From positions 124,001 to 188,000 of the forward strand of contig JBFWNG010000001.1 in NCBI GenBank assembly GCA_050251195.1: a stretch of DNA of 64,000 nucleotides, read 5' to 3'. The notes beneath the pieces were generated by a model that saw only the letters and a program-made list of their open reading frames with translations, ran no database searches and was not told the DNA's origin. Position numbers and translations under genes: made by a program. Within the stretch, counting starts at the first letter, position 1. Every line of letters starts with the position of its first letter. This document shows positions 63,685 through 64,000 of the stretch, piece by piece. Origin of the DNA: JBFWNG01 sp050251195. Its GTDB lineage: Bacteria > Bdellovibrionota_B > Oligoflexia > Oligoflexales > Oligoflexaceae.

Positions 63685-64000
63685 TTCACGGCAGAACTAT
63701 CATAAACAAACGAAACGAAATCGTTGGGCTTTACGTAGCTATCATCGAAGTAGGTGTCGTTATACTCGGCTGACAAATTCGCCTCTAGAATCTCGTCCCT
63801 GGTTTTACCTGCCTGTTTCATAGCGTTGGTCTTGTTACGTACATCTTCGAGCATGGCGATATAGGCCTTCACTTCCTCAAGATCTGAAACATTCGAATGA
63901 CCGGCGATAACCTTTGTATCTTTATTGATCATGGCAGCCACTTTTTTCATGGCAGCAATCAGCGCATCGATCGATCCGTTGCTGTCTAAGTCCAAATACG
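63681..64000 (-). CDS. Metallo-beta-lactamase-fold protein, C-terminal part
   Basis: The frame enters from outside the window (Tyr precedes the TTG at 63995, so that is no start). YLDLDSNGSIDALIAAMKKV, then TKVIAGHSNVSDLEEVKAYI with the metal-site His of this fold, and a C-terminal helical tail (AGKTRDEILEANL). Looks like the glyoxalase/QuiP-type branch. The 5' half with the HxHxDH motif is not visible. Confidence 0.75.
   Translation of the reverse strand, partial: YLDLDSNGSIDALIAAMKKVAAMINKDTKVIAGHSNVSDLEEVKAYIAMLEDVRNKTNAMKQAGKTRDEILEANLSAEYNDTYFDDSYVKPNDFVSFVYDSSAVK

Overview
The window looks like a chromosomal segment from a Gram-negative bacterium, most likely a member of the Bdellovibrionota (Oligoflexia/Bdellovibrionia type). 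This rests on very many Cys-anchored lipoproteins, a TIGR02147/DUF4423-like regulator, a DUF1554 giant surface protein, GYF_2-PilZ and HEAT-type proteins, CFI-box-CTERM protein, and full-length bacterial RpsA, RimM, TrmD, LigA and PepN. The assignment is inference from gene content, not a database search.

Two parts of different character are visible. The left half (about 1 to 31 kb) is accessory. It begins with a partial secreted protein and a 2,444-residue lipoprotein made of 18 Ig-like repeats and two DUF1554 domains. From 8.65 to 29.26 kb there follow 14 lipoproteins whose mature N-terminus starts Cys-Lys, usually with Ser/Ala/Pro/Gly/Glu/Gln/Arg next and often an Arg or charged residue after it. 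The recognisable ones are a protein-glutaminase-like enzyme, two ADP-ribosyltransferase-fold proteins, three snapalysin-like metalloproteases (HExxHxxGxxD), two trypsin-like serine proteases plus one broken copy, and two monohaem (CxxCH) proteins. A HTH regulator sits among them. The set reads as a surface or secreted protein-modifying arsenal sharing one lipoprotein export signal. On its right are a DUF4143 ATPase, a truncated tyrosine-recombinase N-terminus and tRNA-Arg(UCU), which is a typical island end.

The right half (about 31.4 to 64 kb) is mostly core: HEAT protein, GYF_2-PilZ protein, degenerate RsmB-like protein, RpsA, DUF3108 protein, J-domain protein, CheA-like hybrid kinase, haem A synthase, cation efflux protein, LysA, quinone oxidoreductase, a Tat-exported GMC dehydrogenase pair, pepN-trmD-rimM-rpsP, metallo-beta-lactamase-fold proteins, methyltransferases, a branched-chain-type binding protein and LigA.

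Dispersed repeats divide along the same line. GTCATCCTGAGCGAAG-type palindromes occur only in the right half, two of them translated in frame inside genes. CAGTCACTTGA-type REP-like repeats and a separate ~90-bp element with a TTTTTGT...ACAAAA inverted repeat occur in the left half. Several genes in the left half carry frameshifts or truncations.
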